The notes under the pieces: model-generated | Databases searched by the model: none | Seen by the model: only the letters and a program-made list of their open reading frames with translations | What the model was told of the DNA's origin: nothing | Position numbers and translations under genes: made by a program | Part shown: positions 1 through 11,096 of the stretch, piece by piece | Layout of the letters: the number at the start of each line of letters is the position of its first letter | How positions within the stretch are numbered: position 1 is the stretch's first letter | Origin: Linepithema humile | Taxonomy: Eukaryota > Arthropoda > Insecta > Hymenoptera > Formicidae | Direction: 5' to 3' | Assembly (NCBI RefSeq): GCF_040581485.1 | Contig: NC_090130.1 | Span: forward strand, 3,162,001 to 3,226,000 | DNA: 64,000 nucleotides

Positions 1-3000
1 AACGGCGCGCGCGGATAGTAATCTACGCCGTGATGAAATTTTCACGGCGCGGTATGCGTTCCAATTTTTCAATAATAATACATCGCGTTTCACATCTCAT
101 GGAATAACATAAAAAAATTAAATTTGAAAATATAACAAAGTTTATTATAAATTTATAAAATTTACCGTGTGTGTGATCGCTACTTCGGTAGGAGCATAAG
201 TGAATATTCATCGAACAATCATCGTATCCCCCGATCATTCCTGATAATGAGTAAGCCTTCTTACGTGACTACGCATTACGCGACATTCGCGGCAGACATA
301 GTCTGCCGATATCTTGCGAAACGCAATGCACGGTGACACATCAGCGTGCAGCGACCTGCTCACGCCTATGCACCGGCGAGCGCATAACTACGATGTGTGA
401 ATATACGACAATACGCGAGTTGGCGGAGTCAATGCACTTTCCCGTGTAGATCATCAGCTACATGAAAGATAAACATTTTTGCGAAACGAGTCTCAAGTCT
501 TAATCAACGATCTACGAATGTCGCAAGTAGAATACACTCTTGCATTTATTCGCAAGAATAAATCATTTTTAATAACACTTAATTCTTAATAAATAAAACC
601 TAATATTTAGCATTTATTAAAATTAATATAATTGAATCGTCTGACGCACATTTTTATTGCATTATAACGAAAAAAAGTATTTCTACTCTCTCAACCACTC
701 TTTTCCTCTCGAGAAGAGAAATAGCACTGACGCGTTTAATCGGCGACGTTTACTCGTGTATGCGGAACGAAATTATACGAGCGTGCGGGACAAATCAGCG
801 TGCGTATACGCATTACGTGCAATGCGATTCTAGTTGATTCTAGTTGATTCTAGTACGGCGATGTCGGTGGTGCGCGCTCATTCACCGACGGGACACAAAG
901 TGAGCGCATCTTAATGGATTACACTTGTAGGCATCGCCTACTGCGAGACTGCGGTCCCCTTATATCGTCAATTATAGTGTACGCCCGGTGTGTAAATATC
1001 GTATTTTATCGTCGGATCCCGGCGCGACGATCGGCGACGGGACGCGATATTCACCAGATGGGCGCCTGTTAACATTTTTTTCGATGGTACACGTTCCGAG
1101 AGGAGTACACGCTCGAGCGTTTCGCGCCGACATGCATATCGTGGACCACCTCCGAGGATCGAGAAACTCGGGAAAGCTACGATCGAGAGCCTCCGATGGG
1201 TCTCCTTCAGTTCTTTCGCGTTTTTTCCTTTTTCTCTCCGCAAAAAGTCGTCTTCGCCTAAGTGGACAATTTTTTTAAGTGCGTCCACAATATATTAATA
1301 AAATTAACGGGCAAAATAACAAGTAAGTCCTTAAAATTGTATAAATTAACGCACTATCGCTATCTAATAAGACACAGTTCTCTAAAATTGAGTACTGCTT
1401 TCTTTAAAATTTCGACAAATAGAGATTCCCAAGTCGTATTTGCAGACCTCCTTTGAAATTGATAAAATGCCCGATAGTTTTCAGCATGTCCCGTGGAGAA
1501 ATTGCACTTATCGGCGCGGCGCGATTTTTCGAGAGCTATCGCACCATGAATGGCCTATTGTGTGTCGTCCGCGCGCGCGACGCTGGATTTTTCGCCGGTC
1601 GCGGCGAGCTCTCGCGAACTCTCTCGCGAGAGAGCGCGCAGCCGCCCTCGATAGGCAGCGGCACGAATAAATTAACGTGGCAGTTAAACGTATCCAGGCG
1701 GCGGCCACGTATAATCGCGCCCGTGTCGCAACGCGCCCATTGTGCGTGGCGCAAGAACCGGCTTCGAGCGCGTCCCCCGGCCGCGATCGCGCGCGTTTGC
1801 ACTGCGCCGGAGGAAGTCTCGCCTCGTGTCCCTGCACCCTCGAAAGGGTGGGAAGTTTGTGACTTTTGCGCGTAAACGCATCGCCGGCGCGGGAGTGCAT
1901 CGAAGGCGAAGCGTGCGTGCGTGCGAGCGATGGCGCGCGCAAGGTGAGAGGAGAGCCGACACGCTGGCGGATTTAATAAAATCGTAGGTGTTGAGTTCGA
2001 AGATTAATATTACATGATGTAGATAAACGGGACATGTAGTACAATAACTTTTTTCAATTATTCTGAAATTAGTAGAGCGAAACATGATATATGATCTAGT
2101 ATTAAAAAATTCTATAATTCTAAAGTAAAATTTTATATTAGGATTAAGAGTTCAATTAATTAAAAATGTTTACACAAGTTAGAATCTACAAATGTTTCGA
2201 GATTTTTTAAGTTTATTTTCGTCGCGCATCGTGCAATCTGAATGTTAAATTTTTTTTCCAAATCATGGAATCCCGAGATTCTCTCGCGTCTCGTTTGTCT
2301 TCATACAATATCGGCGAGATTGCATGCCGGATAGCAGCCATTCTACGCAGTTCTTTACTTCGACAACAATCCAGACTATTCATGTCTTATTTATTGCGTC
2401 ATTCCCGATACTGATGCAATATCGCTTCCATTCCGACCTAAAATCTCGCGGATGTCGTCGGTCCTTTCGTACCTTCGCGCCGTGATTCTCGCGAGACTAT
2501 CGTTTCGCGTTGCGTCCCCCCCGCGGCTGTATTGTTCGATAGTGCAGCGCCGCTTAAATCCCAACGCGATATTCTGCGTCCCGATTTCAAGGGAGACACA
2601 TTCCCAGACGGTCGGTGGTCTTGGCGCCCGCCTATCACGCCGGTCAGCAAAGCGTGGCGAGTAACTTATCGGGCGCGAAACCGCAACGCTACGCTCGCAT
2701 GCGTCGAACCGTGCCGTCGACGCTGCGCCGGACGGCGGGCGGAGGGGGAACGGGCACCCTCGGTCACACCCGAGGCTCGCTGCTGATAAGGTCTACGACT
2801 CGGAGAGACTGCAGGGTTGCTGCTGGCTATTCCTTTTCGAGATTTGCGACATGAGTCCGCGGCAAAGATAGTTTCGTGATACGCGGCTGTTACGCTACGT
2901 GGACGTCGCGAGTGCAAAAAGCAACACGCAGTCGTTGAAACATACGCGCCAAGCCTCCCATGTACCGTTCAAAATGCACAATGCATGTAACTGCCGGCTG

Positions 3001-3060
3001 CATTTCGCTCTCATGATTAATGGTTACTCTTTAAATATTCGATATAATGGTGTTAAGAAT
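1..3060. other. Non-coding; two CpG-dense blocks
   Basis: No supported gene. CpG-dense blocks at about 1440-1990 and 2440-2930 are open in several frames on both strands, all Arg/Ala/Ser-rich. The first block ends with an ATG (1930) reading MARA into AAG|GTGAGAG, a possible but weak start exon. The DNA between is AT-rich. Confidence 0.6.
826..854 (+). repeat. 10-bp tandem repeat, nearly three copies
   Basis: GATTCTAGTT is repeated 2.9 times without a mismatch. Confidence 0.93.
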
Positions 3061-6000
3061 TTGTGAAAATAAAAAGTGCAACATTGTAATATGTGTAAAA
3101 AAAAAAACAATTTTCAGAAATTTAATTTTCAATTGATTAGAATTTATCTAATTATATTAATGATTTTTTTCAATAAAATTCCTATGTACAACTCTCCGAT
3201 TTCTCATCACGCAATAATTGTCACAGCTTTTTTTTTCACAAAGTACATGTATATCAAAGGAATTATATGCTTCCGCATGCCGAAAGTATCGGCGACAAAG
3301 AAACGATCAATGGACGCGTCGAAGGAACGGCTCAATTCTCGCGCGATCCGCGCGATAACATTGCGAAATGCTCGAGGCGCATGCCTCGTAAAGGTTTCGT
3401 TGCTGGCAGCATTTTTCATTGCCCGAGCAACACAGCGACGGGCACGTCGGGTCAGCGCGGAGAGGCTTTTTAAGGAGCGTTTTATTTTCGTACTGGACGC
3501 GACCACCGTTAATCCCGACCTTCTTACCTCGGCGATGATCCGTCCGATAAATTCCACGGGGCTCACGCGGAGCTGTTACTACCATCGTTCGAAGTTGTCG
3601 GGCATTTATTCCAGCTCGAGTACGCTTTTGACCCGGCCAACGAGAGCCATCTCTCTCACTCACGACGACCATTGATCGCGATGATATTGCGTAGGCGCGT
3701 ATCAAAATTAAACTCCGACGGTGGTCGCGAAAGAATTCAGAGTGACTGCGATCGTTGATCGCCGAGATGGAAATGAGATGCAAATAAACGATTCGCATTA
3801 AATGTCTTGCAAACCTAACTGTATGATCGTTTTGATAATTTCGGATTCTACACGTGATAATCGCAAGAAATTTTAAGCGCGTCGACATCCGTAGGTGAAG
3901 ATTAATTTAACTAAGACTTTTGGCTGGAGAATTTCCCGCTGCTGAAATTCTCGCGTTGTGAAAGCGTAAAATCAGATAAATTAAAATTACAATTAAATTA
4001 ATAATTAAAGCGAATAGTGCTAATGTGATAAACGACAATAATTTCTAAATTATACGACCACAAGAATAAAATGAAAGGAGAAATAGATCCTTCCTCTGCT
4101 GATTTAAGATCATGTTGTCGGCGAGTCGTAGATCCCTTGGTTTTCTCGTTTACTTAGGATCATCCTGCGTAACGGTGTCTATCGCGGCGGATCTTATTTC
4201 ATCTCACGGCGGCATCTATCGCTTTAGTCTCAAGCGGTGATGCTGCACGTAGAGATTTCTCGCTTAATGTAGAGACATTAAGACCCGCGAGAGTGCCTCT
4301 AATTTCATACCATTAATAATATGTCAATAATACTTCATAAGTAAAAAATAATTACGTAGAAAACAAAGAAAGTGTGGAGATAACTAATGTTACTTAAATT
4401 TTGAAAATTCTCACATCGGATTGAGAGTTGAAGCAAAGAGTTGGCGAGGAAGGAATTTTTCCAATGGCAATAATGGTCCCATCTCGCCTCGCCCTCAGTA
4501 ATTCGACGCTGAGACCGGAGATTAACGTACACGATAGCTCGCGCTGACTTCATAATCCGCCGTCGGCGGAAACGAAAGGCGCGCGATGAGAGAGAAAGAA
4601 ACGGGGGGAGTCCGCGGCGCGGCGTAGTGTCCCCGCCCTCGATACGAATAATTTATCAATTACTCGCCCCGGTGATTAATCGTCTCAGCGGGTACGCTGT
4701 ACAGCGCGAGGAAGGAAGAGAAGCAACAGCACTGCCGAGATTGGCGATGCACGGTAGATAGGTCATGCAGGCACTTCAATTATTTATTATCGAGCGGCAT
4801 GCAAGAGGTTGATGTGCGCATGCACTAATATGCAATGGCATAATGTTGATTAATGTTCTTTTGATACTTCTTTAATACGCCCGACAATACACGCAGATAA
4901 ATTAGTTTTTCTGATTTGATTAGAGTGTGCCCGATTGTACTACAGATTTGATTGAAATCTGCCGACGATTAACTTCAGCTCAATTCGTGTATTTTCGTCC
5001 GCGACTTTCATATCGGCATATTTCTCGAGCTGCGTGGTCACTCTTGCGTAGATCCCCGCGGGAGCACGAGTGTAAGATGAATATTCTCATTCTGAAACAA
5101 ATATCCTTCGTGCCGGCCGAAGACGAGGCCGTCGAAGGCAGAACCCATAGATTTAATCGCGCGCTCTTATCCGTTTCTCTAGCGGACCTATCGTACCGGT
5201 AGATCATCGGACGTCGATCCACGACACAGATCGCGCATGCTTACGTCCGATCCGAGACATCCGAAAGTCGACCAATCGATCCTGCAATCCATCGCGCGTC
5301 AAATAATGATTGAAAGTGACACTCTTCTTAATTCACTTTTAATTTCCGCTCGGACTTTTCCGTACACGCAACCTTTTTCACGTGAGATTGCAATTAGAAA
5401 GCAGCGCCAAGTATTTCGCCTAATTGCGCTTCAGCTGCCTAACTTTCTCTTTTTGCGGTGTGCTCCGCGCATCGATTGTGTGTTCGGATCTAATGATCGT
5501 CATGTGACAAGTTCTCTCGATCGGACGGCGCATCTAACATCACGTAACGAGTGTCGGTATGAAGATGCGGGAGCGAAGAAAAAAAGAGAACGCTGGGCTG
5601 TACTCGAGCAGAAAGAAGGAACGACTAAATAACATACCACATTAATTCTATAACCTGATAAGATGCAACACGCGATGCTATATGAACCTGCGTTTATTGT
5701 ACTCCCAATGTCTATTTCAAAGTCCTTCTCACAAAAGTTAAATTACAATCCATCAAAAAAAAAAAATTTTTTTAAATAAGCAGAAAAAACTTGGTTCTTA
5801 ATAATGTTTTTCACGACTTGTAAAATAATTTTAACGCATAATGTGATATAATGTTTAGATTACAAGATAAGAAATACAAGTCTCAGTAAAATATCGATAG
5901 ATGGAGCGTTAGAAAATGAAGCACCGTATTTATACGACTGAAATTCCACTGGAAGCTTCATGAAATTTCATCCGAATTCCATCGGAATATAGCATACGTC

Positions 6001-6900
6001 GCGTATAAAATATCAACGGACGCCGCAGTGGATGTCACGCAAGCAAAAGAGCGTAAATAATACCATTCAACGAGCTTTATCTGGAGAAGTAACGACGATC
6101 CGCGAACGCGACGGTGTGCTGTTCCCTTGATTCCGAGCGTGCTCCAGGTTGCGGATTGCGCGTAGCGCGTGCCTCAGGCGCGGGTGTGCCCTCTCGACGC
6201 GTTAACGCTCACGCACGCACACGACGCCGGCCGCGGCCGGTCCGGGAGAGGCGTACGCGTGCTCGCCAGCCGCCGCGAGCCCGATCGTCGATCTCTCTCA
6301 CCCACACGTCGCCGATCCGCCGGGTAGGAATCATCTGAGCGGCCATTGCCGCGCTCTACGTGTCGTCCATGCCGAGATATCGCGAGTACGTTGCCGTAAT
6401 AATTTCAAGAGCCGGTCATCGCACCGCGCGCTCGTCCATGCTTACGCAGCTCATACTATGTCCGTCAGCGCGGCCCGGCGATGCACACGTGCATCCGACA
6501 CCGATCTAATGTCGGGGATAAGTGAGTCGTGCTTTATGGCCGGCACATAGACGCGAATTACAGCCGCGGCGTTTGATACACGGTGTCTCTCCGCGGGACA
6601 TCCTGAACTAGACAAGAATAATCGTATAATGGCGAATATGTACGCCGCGACGATAAAATTCGCATGCTGAGTGAAAATAATTGAGTAGCCCGATATCCCT
6701 GATAAGTTCCGCGTACGCCTTGCGTAAGGTGAGATTAAATCGCGCGAAAAATATGCCAAGTATCGAGAGTGAAATGCACGGAACTATTTATTACATTGTG
6801 GCAACCTGCATTAGACCGCACGAGATGTAGAAACATCATCTCTGACGTCGCTCTTAATCTGAGAATCAATTAGGCCGAAAGCCCGGCGGATCGGCGCGCG
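3061..6900. other. Non-coding as far as can be seen
   Basis: The longest ORFs of the window overlap antisense here (plus 3091-3675, minus 3307-3888). Their composition changes abruptly from AT-rich to CpG-rich along the frame, and I do not call them. A minus-strand donor (GAG|GTAAGAAGG, about 3530) lacks a good acceptor. 5640-6090 is AT-rich and featureless. 6110-6330 is CpG-rich. Confidence 0.5.
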
Positions 6901-7212
6901 ATGCATCACTCTCGCGCTCGTAATTTATACGGCTGGTCTCCGGCGGGAGCCGTTCCTAAATCTCTTTTAAACCCGGCGTACACGGCGTCCGTATTTATCA
7001 CCGGGGCTCTCGGGCACTCATATCGATATGTTCTCGAGCAGGAAATCGCGCGGGTAAAAGCGAGTCCGTGCAAAATCCTTTTAGACGTCTCCCGCGAATG
7101 TGGTCTTTCGCGCGCGAGCAGGAACGAGAGTCCTGACGAGAGAGTATCCGAGGAAATAGAAACAGAAGCGGAGCGAGAAAATCTCTCGTGCACGCTTGTC
7201 GCGCAGTCCTAG
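6901..7212 (+). CDS. Uncharacterised ORF, 103 aa, upstream of the 7.3-kb promoter
   Basis: This ORF runs from ATG to TAG. It starts MHHSRARNLYGWSPAGAVPK, has a short hydrophobic stretch (LNPAYTASVFITGALG), and a long acidic region (NESPDERVSEEIETEAEREN). It ends 104 bp before the predicted start site at 7317. The antisense strand is open over nearly the same span (6906-7193), which argues that low stop density rather than selection keeps it open. No splice sites or family match were seen. Confidence 0.15.
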   Translation: MHHSRARNLYGWSPAGAVPKSLLNPAYTASVFITGALGHSYRYVLEQEIARVKASPCKILLDVSRECGLSRASRNESPDERVSEEIETEAERENLSCTLVAQS

Positions 7213-7280
7213 TGCTCTCTTTCTCCTTTCGCTCTCGATCTCACCCCCGCCCCCTCCTCTCTTCATCATTCCCTCTTTCT
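7205..7280 (+). repeat. CT-rich (GAGA-type) tract upstream of the 7.3-kb promoter
   Basis: This is an imperfect pyrimidine run (CTCTCTTTCTCCTTTCGCTC and similar) covering about 75 bp and ending just before the TATA element. On the minus strand it supplies several GAGAG cores of the kind bound by GAGA-like factors. The sequence is plain; the regulatory role is inferred from position. Confidence 0.5.
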
Positions 7281-7285
7281 CGGTT

Positions 7286-7320
7286 TATACTGGTAGTACT
7301 AGTTCCATTAGTAGTCAGTC
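7286..7320 (+). promoter_or_regulatory. Predicted TATA + initiator core promoter (start at 7317)
   Basis: TATAC within TTTATAC begins around 7286. The arthropod initiator TCAGT lies at 7315-7319 with its A at 7317, so the TATA element sits at about -31, the expected spacing. A 75-bp CT-rich tract (7205-7280, GAGA type on the other strand) lies directly upstream, as at many insect promoters. No downstream promoter element is evident at +28 to +33. The first 120 bases of the predicted transcript include a perfect hairpin (CTTGCTC/GAGCAAG, 7372-7388). No coding exon that follows could be identified, so the gene it serves is unknown. Confidence 0.42.
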
Positions 7321-10300
7321 GGAGAGGATCCGCTTGCGCTCATAAGTTACCAACCAGCTGCCGCTGTTGACTTGCTCTTTGAGCAAGTACTAGTCGGCTA
7401 CCTCTCCCCCGCGAGATAGCGGATCTCATGTACCTCCCCCTCTGGCCTCTTCGACCCCTTCCCGCCGATCCATCGCGTTTCCTCTTTTTTGTCGAGACTT
7501 CGCAGCCTCCACTCTCGGGTACATCGCGATCTTACCTACGGCGGATGCGCGTTAATGTCTCTCGTCGGAATTTATTAGGTTTCTTGATCGCCCTGCGGTG
7601 AACGCTACAAGTTACGAATATGACGAAAGGGGATTTCACGGGGGACTTGGCTCGTCGGGTGTAACTTCAAGGCCGAGTGTTTATCGGAAATTAAATATAT
7701 AGGATGCAACAGTTAATATGACAGCTCCCAAGTTCGCGGACGTCCGTGCGGTAGAAATTCTATAGTTATGTTGATGTATTTTATTTTCATCGCGGCGCGA
7801 AATTGATGATAATTCCATGCTGCTTAATCATCGGTGCGTCCGTACGTGAGGCGTGAGGTATCTCGCGCGCGAACTTGCAATTAAATAATCTCGCACCCCC
7901 GCGCCCGCGGCCTGCTCTTCGCTCCGCGCGCGGCCAAACGAGACGGTAATTGTTATAATTAAGTGCGAGGCGCATTCACTTATCGCGCAATTATTCCGCC
8001 CACTTTTCCGCGTTGATACGCCGCGCGCATTGTTTGCCGCGAAAGACACGCGCGCCTAACGAGTGATTAATTAACATACGTCACCTTTTTTTTCTGCGGT
8101 AACCCGAGAAACTTAATATTATAAGATAACCCGAAGGCGAGTCGCTTTTATAATTATTTCTTATCGCGAGGGCGCGTTTTAATAGCGTGGTTCACGCCTT
8201 GCATCGTTATCGATAATCGTTTGTTAACAATGATACGACGAAAGAAAGAAGAAAAATACGTCGAAGCATGCATTCTAATGAAGTGTGCAGCAACGCTGCG
8301 GAGATAAAAGAGCATCCTTGGCCGAACCGAACGACGCAGTTTCGATCGACCGATCGATAAATCATGCGTGGCCACTGCCCAGAATGCGTTCCCTTGCTTG
8401 TGTGTGTCTGTCTCCGCGGTGAGATCGTTTCGATCGAGCGATCAATCGAGCCTGTTCGGTAATTATACCAATTATATTCCAGTTACATTGTGGGCGCCAT
8501 GGATCGTGCAAAAAGAGGCCTGCCACTCCCGCAAACACGACAAGAACGTGTTAATCCACGGAGCCAAGTAAAAAAAAAGCCGAAGATACCCGATAAAGAT
8601 TTTGCAGGCTCGTATGACTTAATTATTTTCGTGACAATGTCATAATAATTTGGAAATTTTCATTTAATAAGGAATACTAGAAATTTGATTGCGCTCTATG
8701 ATTTTCCAGTATAATATTAATACATGCCAAAAACTTTGAGTGAAATCGAAATATTGAAAAAGTGAAACTTTCTCTATTATCGCGAAGTGCGGTTTAAAAA
8801 ACAAAAAGAAACCGAAGCAATTTATTTTCGTGGACATCAATTTTACGATAACAAAAACGAATAGACAATAAAAATATATATCGCGCATAATTATTGTTCT
8901 GCTCGAGTAGATAATTATTTATACGTGATAAGATTCTAGCATTCACCCGATATCGATTCCTATCGGAATACGCAATATCGGCGATCCGCACAAGCAAGGC
9001 ACAGACATTTAATTACTGTCCAATGTGCAAAACCTTATTATGAACCTTATTATCTTTGAATAATTACCGTACCGCGGTGTTAAGGCTGAAATCAATCTCG
9101 CTCGGGATCGATTAATTGCGACTTCGCTCAGTCGCGACCACCATACGAAATCGATTTAATTTTTCGGTTTTTACGTTACGAGAACTGGACTGCGCAACTT
9201 ATTGCCCCTGCTACAAAGATTATTACATCCGCGAAAGAGATATTCATATCGGAAAACACGATTAGAACCACTGGCGATGCAAAAAACGCACTCGATGAAA
9301 TTGAGATCATATCGGGCGTCAAATTTGCCGCCGCAAACTTGTTAATTGAGCTGTTGATTTATTCTGCGTCCCATAAATGTTAGGTTCTTTTCCTGTTTAC
9401 GCGTAAACCGACACCTTTTTTTCCTTCAAATCACTCTCAATCAAGCGTTAATAATTACTTTTGATATTTAAAGAAACACATCGATATTAATTCAACACGA
9501 CTTAGACTCGTAAAGATCTTTTTCGCAGATGCCGACTCGCAAGATTTAAGATCTATATTGCCAAATAGGTCCATACGTTAGGTCGATATGTTACATCATA
9601 AAGATCGGCGCAATCATTTCGAGATCTGGATTTCACCTTTCTCCAGTGACAAGCGCGACGCATGTAAATCGCGATCACAGCGGGTGTCGATTTAATTAAA
9701 ATTACGGCAGGTAGGCTCATTAGCCGATTGCGCTGCAATGCCGATAACTTACGGCTCCGTCAGAAAAGCGCAACTAAGCAACGTCGGCGAGTAGTTAACG
9801 AAGCTAGCCATGGTAATTGTCCCGCTGAGTATCACGGGCCGACGGTGTCCGATCGAGGTATCGTTATCGATTTTGCAATTTAAAACGCGTCTCATTGATA
9901 AATTTTTCCAAACATTACGTTGCGGGATAATAATGGGTTTTCTAATGCCATAGAAATCCTGGCTGTCGCTCAGACAAAAGGAGAATACGTTGTCCGCTTC
10001 CTCTCCCCGTCTCCTAAACTGATCCATTGTTCCTTAGACCGGTCCAGGATTAAATTTATGCTGCTATTAATTGGCTTCGTTTCCGCTCTTATGTTTCAAT
10101 CGACGATTTCAGACCGCGCGAATCCCTGAATCGAGAAATTTAGATAAGCGTAACGTCGCAATATTTATAATTTTTAATCAACTTTCGTCAAATGAGTAAC
10201 ATAATGCAATTCTTATGGCAATTTCTTGTAAAATGAGATATATTAATAAAGTATTTGAAATTATTAATTGCGACAATATGTTTTCACATTTTATCGTATC

Positions 10301-10801
10301 TGAGATTAACGCTCGCTACATTTTCTTCATATTAATAATAATGTTGCCTAAGAGGAAAAGACAGTATCAGACGTTGTTGATATTAGATAGCGGCGAGGAA
10401 ACGACAACAGCAATTAAAGATTAATATAGCGCGGGTCGGATTGATTTTCAGATCGCGGTCGGGGTTGCGTCGTTATGCGTCGTTAACGCGGGTCGCCGGT
10501 GCGAGCAAAACGGAGCGATCGTAACAAAGTCGTGGGCAAGCCGCGTGTTTGTGTACCTTGCGCGGCGTACACGTGGACATGGGAAATAAAGGCGAGAGCG
10601 GGCGAGAGCCGCGGAGCGCGCGTACGGGGTTCAGCGCGCGAGCGCGCGCGCTGCGCCGATTACCGATACCGCGTAATTTATTGCTCTGTATTCGCGAAAC
10701 GTGACGCCGTGGCCCCCGTCTCTCTCTCGTAAAGTGCTTCCAGTTCTGAGTCACGGAACCCGGCTGAATTTTTGTCCAATCGGGAATGTCGATAGACTCT
10801 T

Positions 10802-10830
10802 GCGGCGGCGGCGGCGGCGGCGGCGGCGGC
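10802..10830 (+). repeat. (GCG)n trinucleotide repeat
   Basis: There are nearly ten uninterrupted GCG units. On the minus strand they would encode poly-Pro or poly-Ala, in frames that are otherwise Arg/Ser-rich and unconvincing. It sits in a CpG-rich block (about 10480-10870). Confidence 0.95.
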
Positions 10831-11076
10831 ACCATTCGACCTGAACGAGCTATACGTGTGCGTGTACACACAAGCAAGATCGCCGATCGTCAAAGATAAC
10901 AACACAATAACTCTGTAATATTCGCTTCCACTGGCCTGATTGCCCTTCGTTAGCTAAGCGGCCCATTTTCGCGGAAAACCGACGCGGCATACAAGTCAAA
11001 CAATGGTTCAAAGTTAGCGTATAATAATTTCACATCGCGCAACGTTGAATGTTCGACACGTCTGAAGCCACACTAG

Positions 11077-11096
11077 CTCTCTCTCTTTCTCTCTCT
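11077..11096 (+). repeat. (CT)n microsatellite
   Basis: About nine CT units with one TT interruption. Confidence 0.9.

Noticed and set aside
3520..3566. Minus-strand segment ending GAG|GTAAGAAGG and reading SPVEFIGRIIAE
   Set aside because: The donor is good but the only upstream AG lacks a pyrimidine tract; too short to call.
3076..3888. Longest ORFs of the window (194 codons plus, 193 codons minus, antisense to each other)
   Set aside because: The plus frame runs from poly-A/T sequence into CpG-rich sequence with no steady composition, both strands are open at once, and no domain or splice support is visible.
7378..7400. AAGTACTAGT, part of a miR-252-like seed
   Set aside because: Only ten bases agree and the flanks do not form the expected precursor.
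10473..10877. Proline-rich minus-strand ORF
   Set aside because: The proline tract is the GCG microsatellite read in one frame; the rest is Arg/Ser-rich chance sequence.
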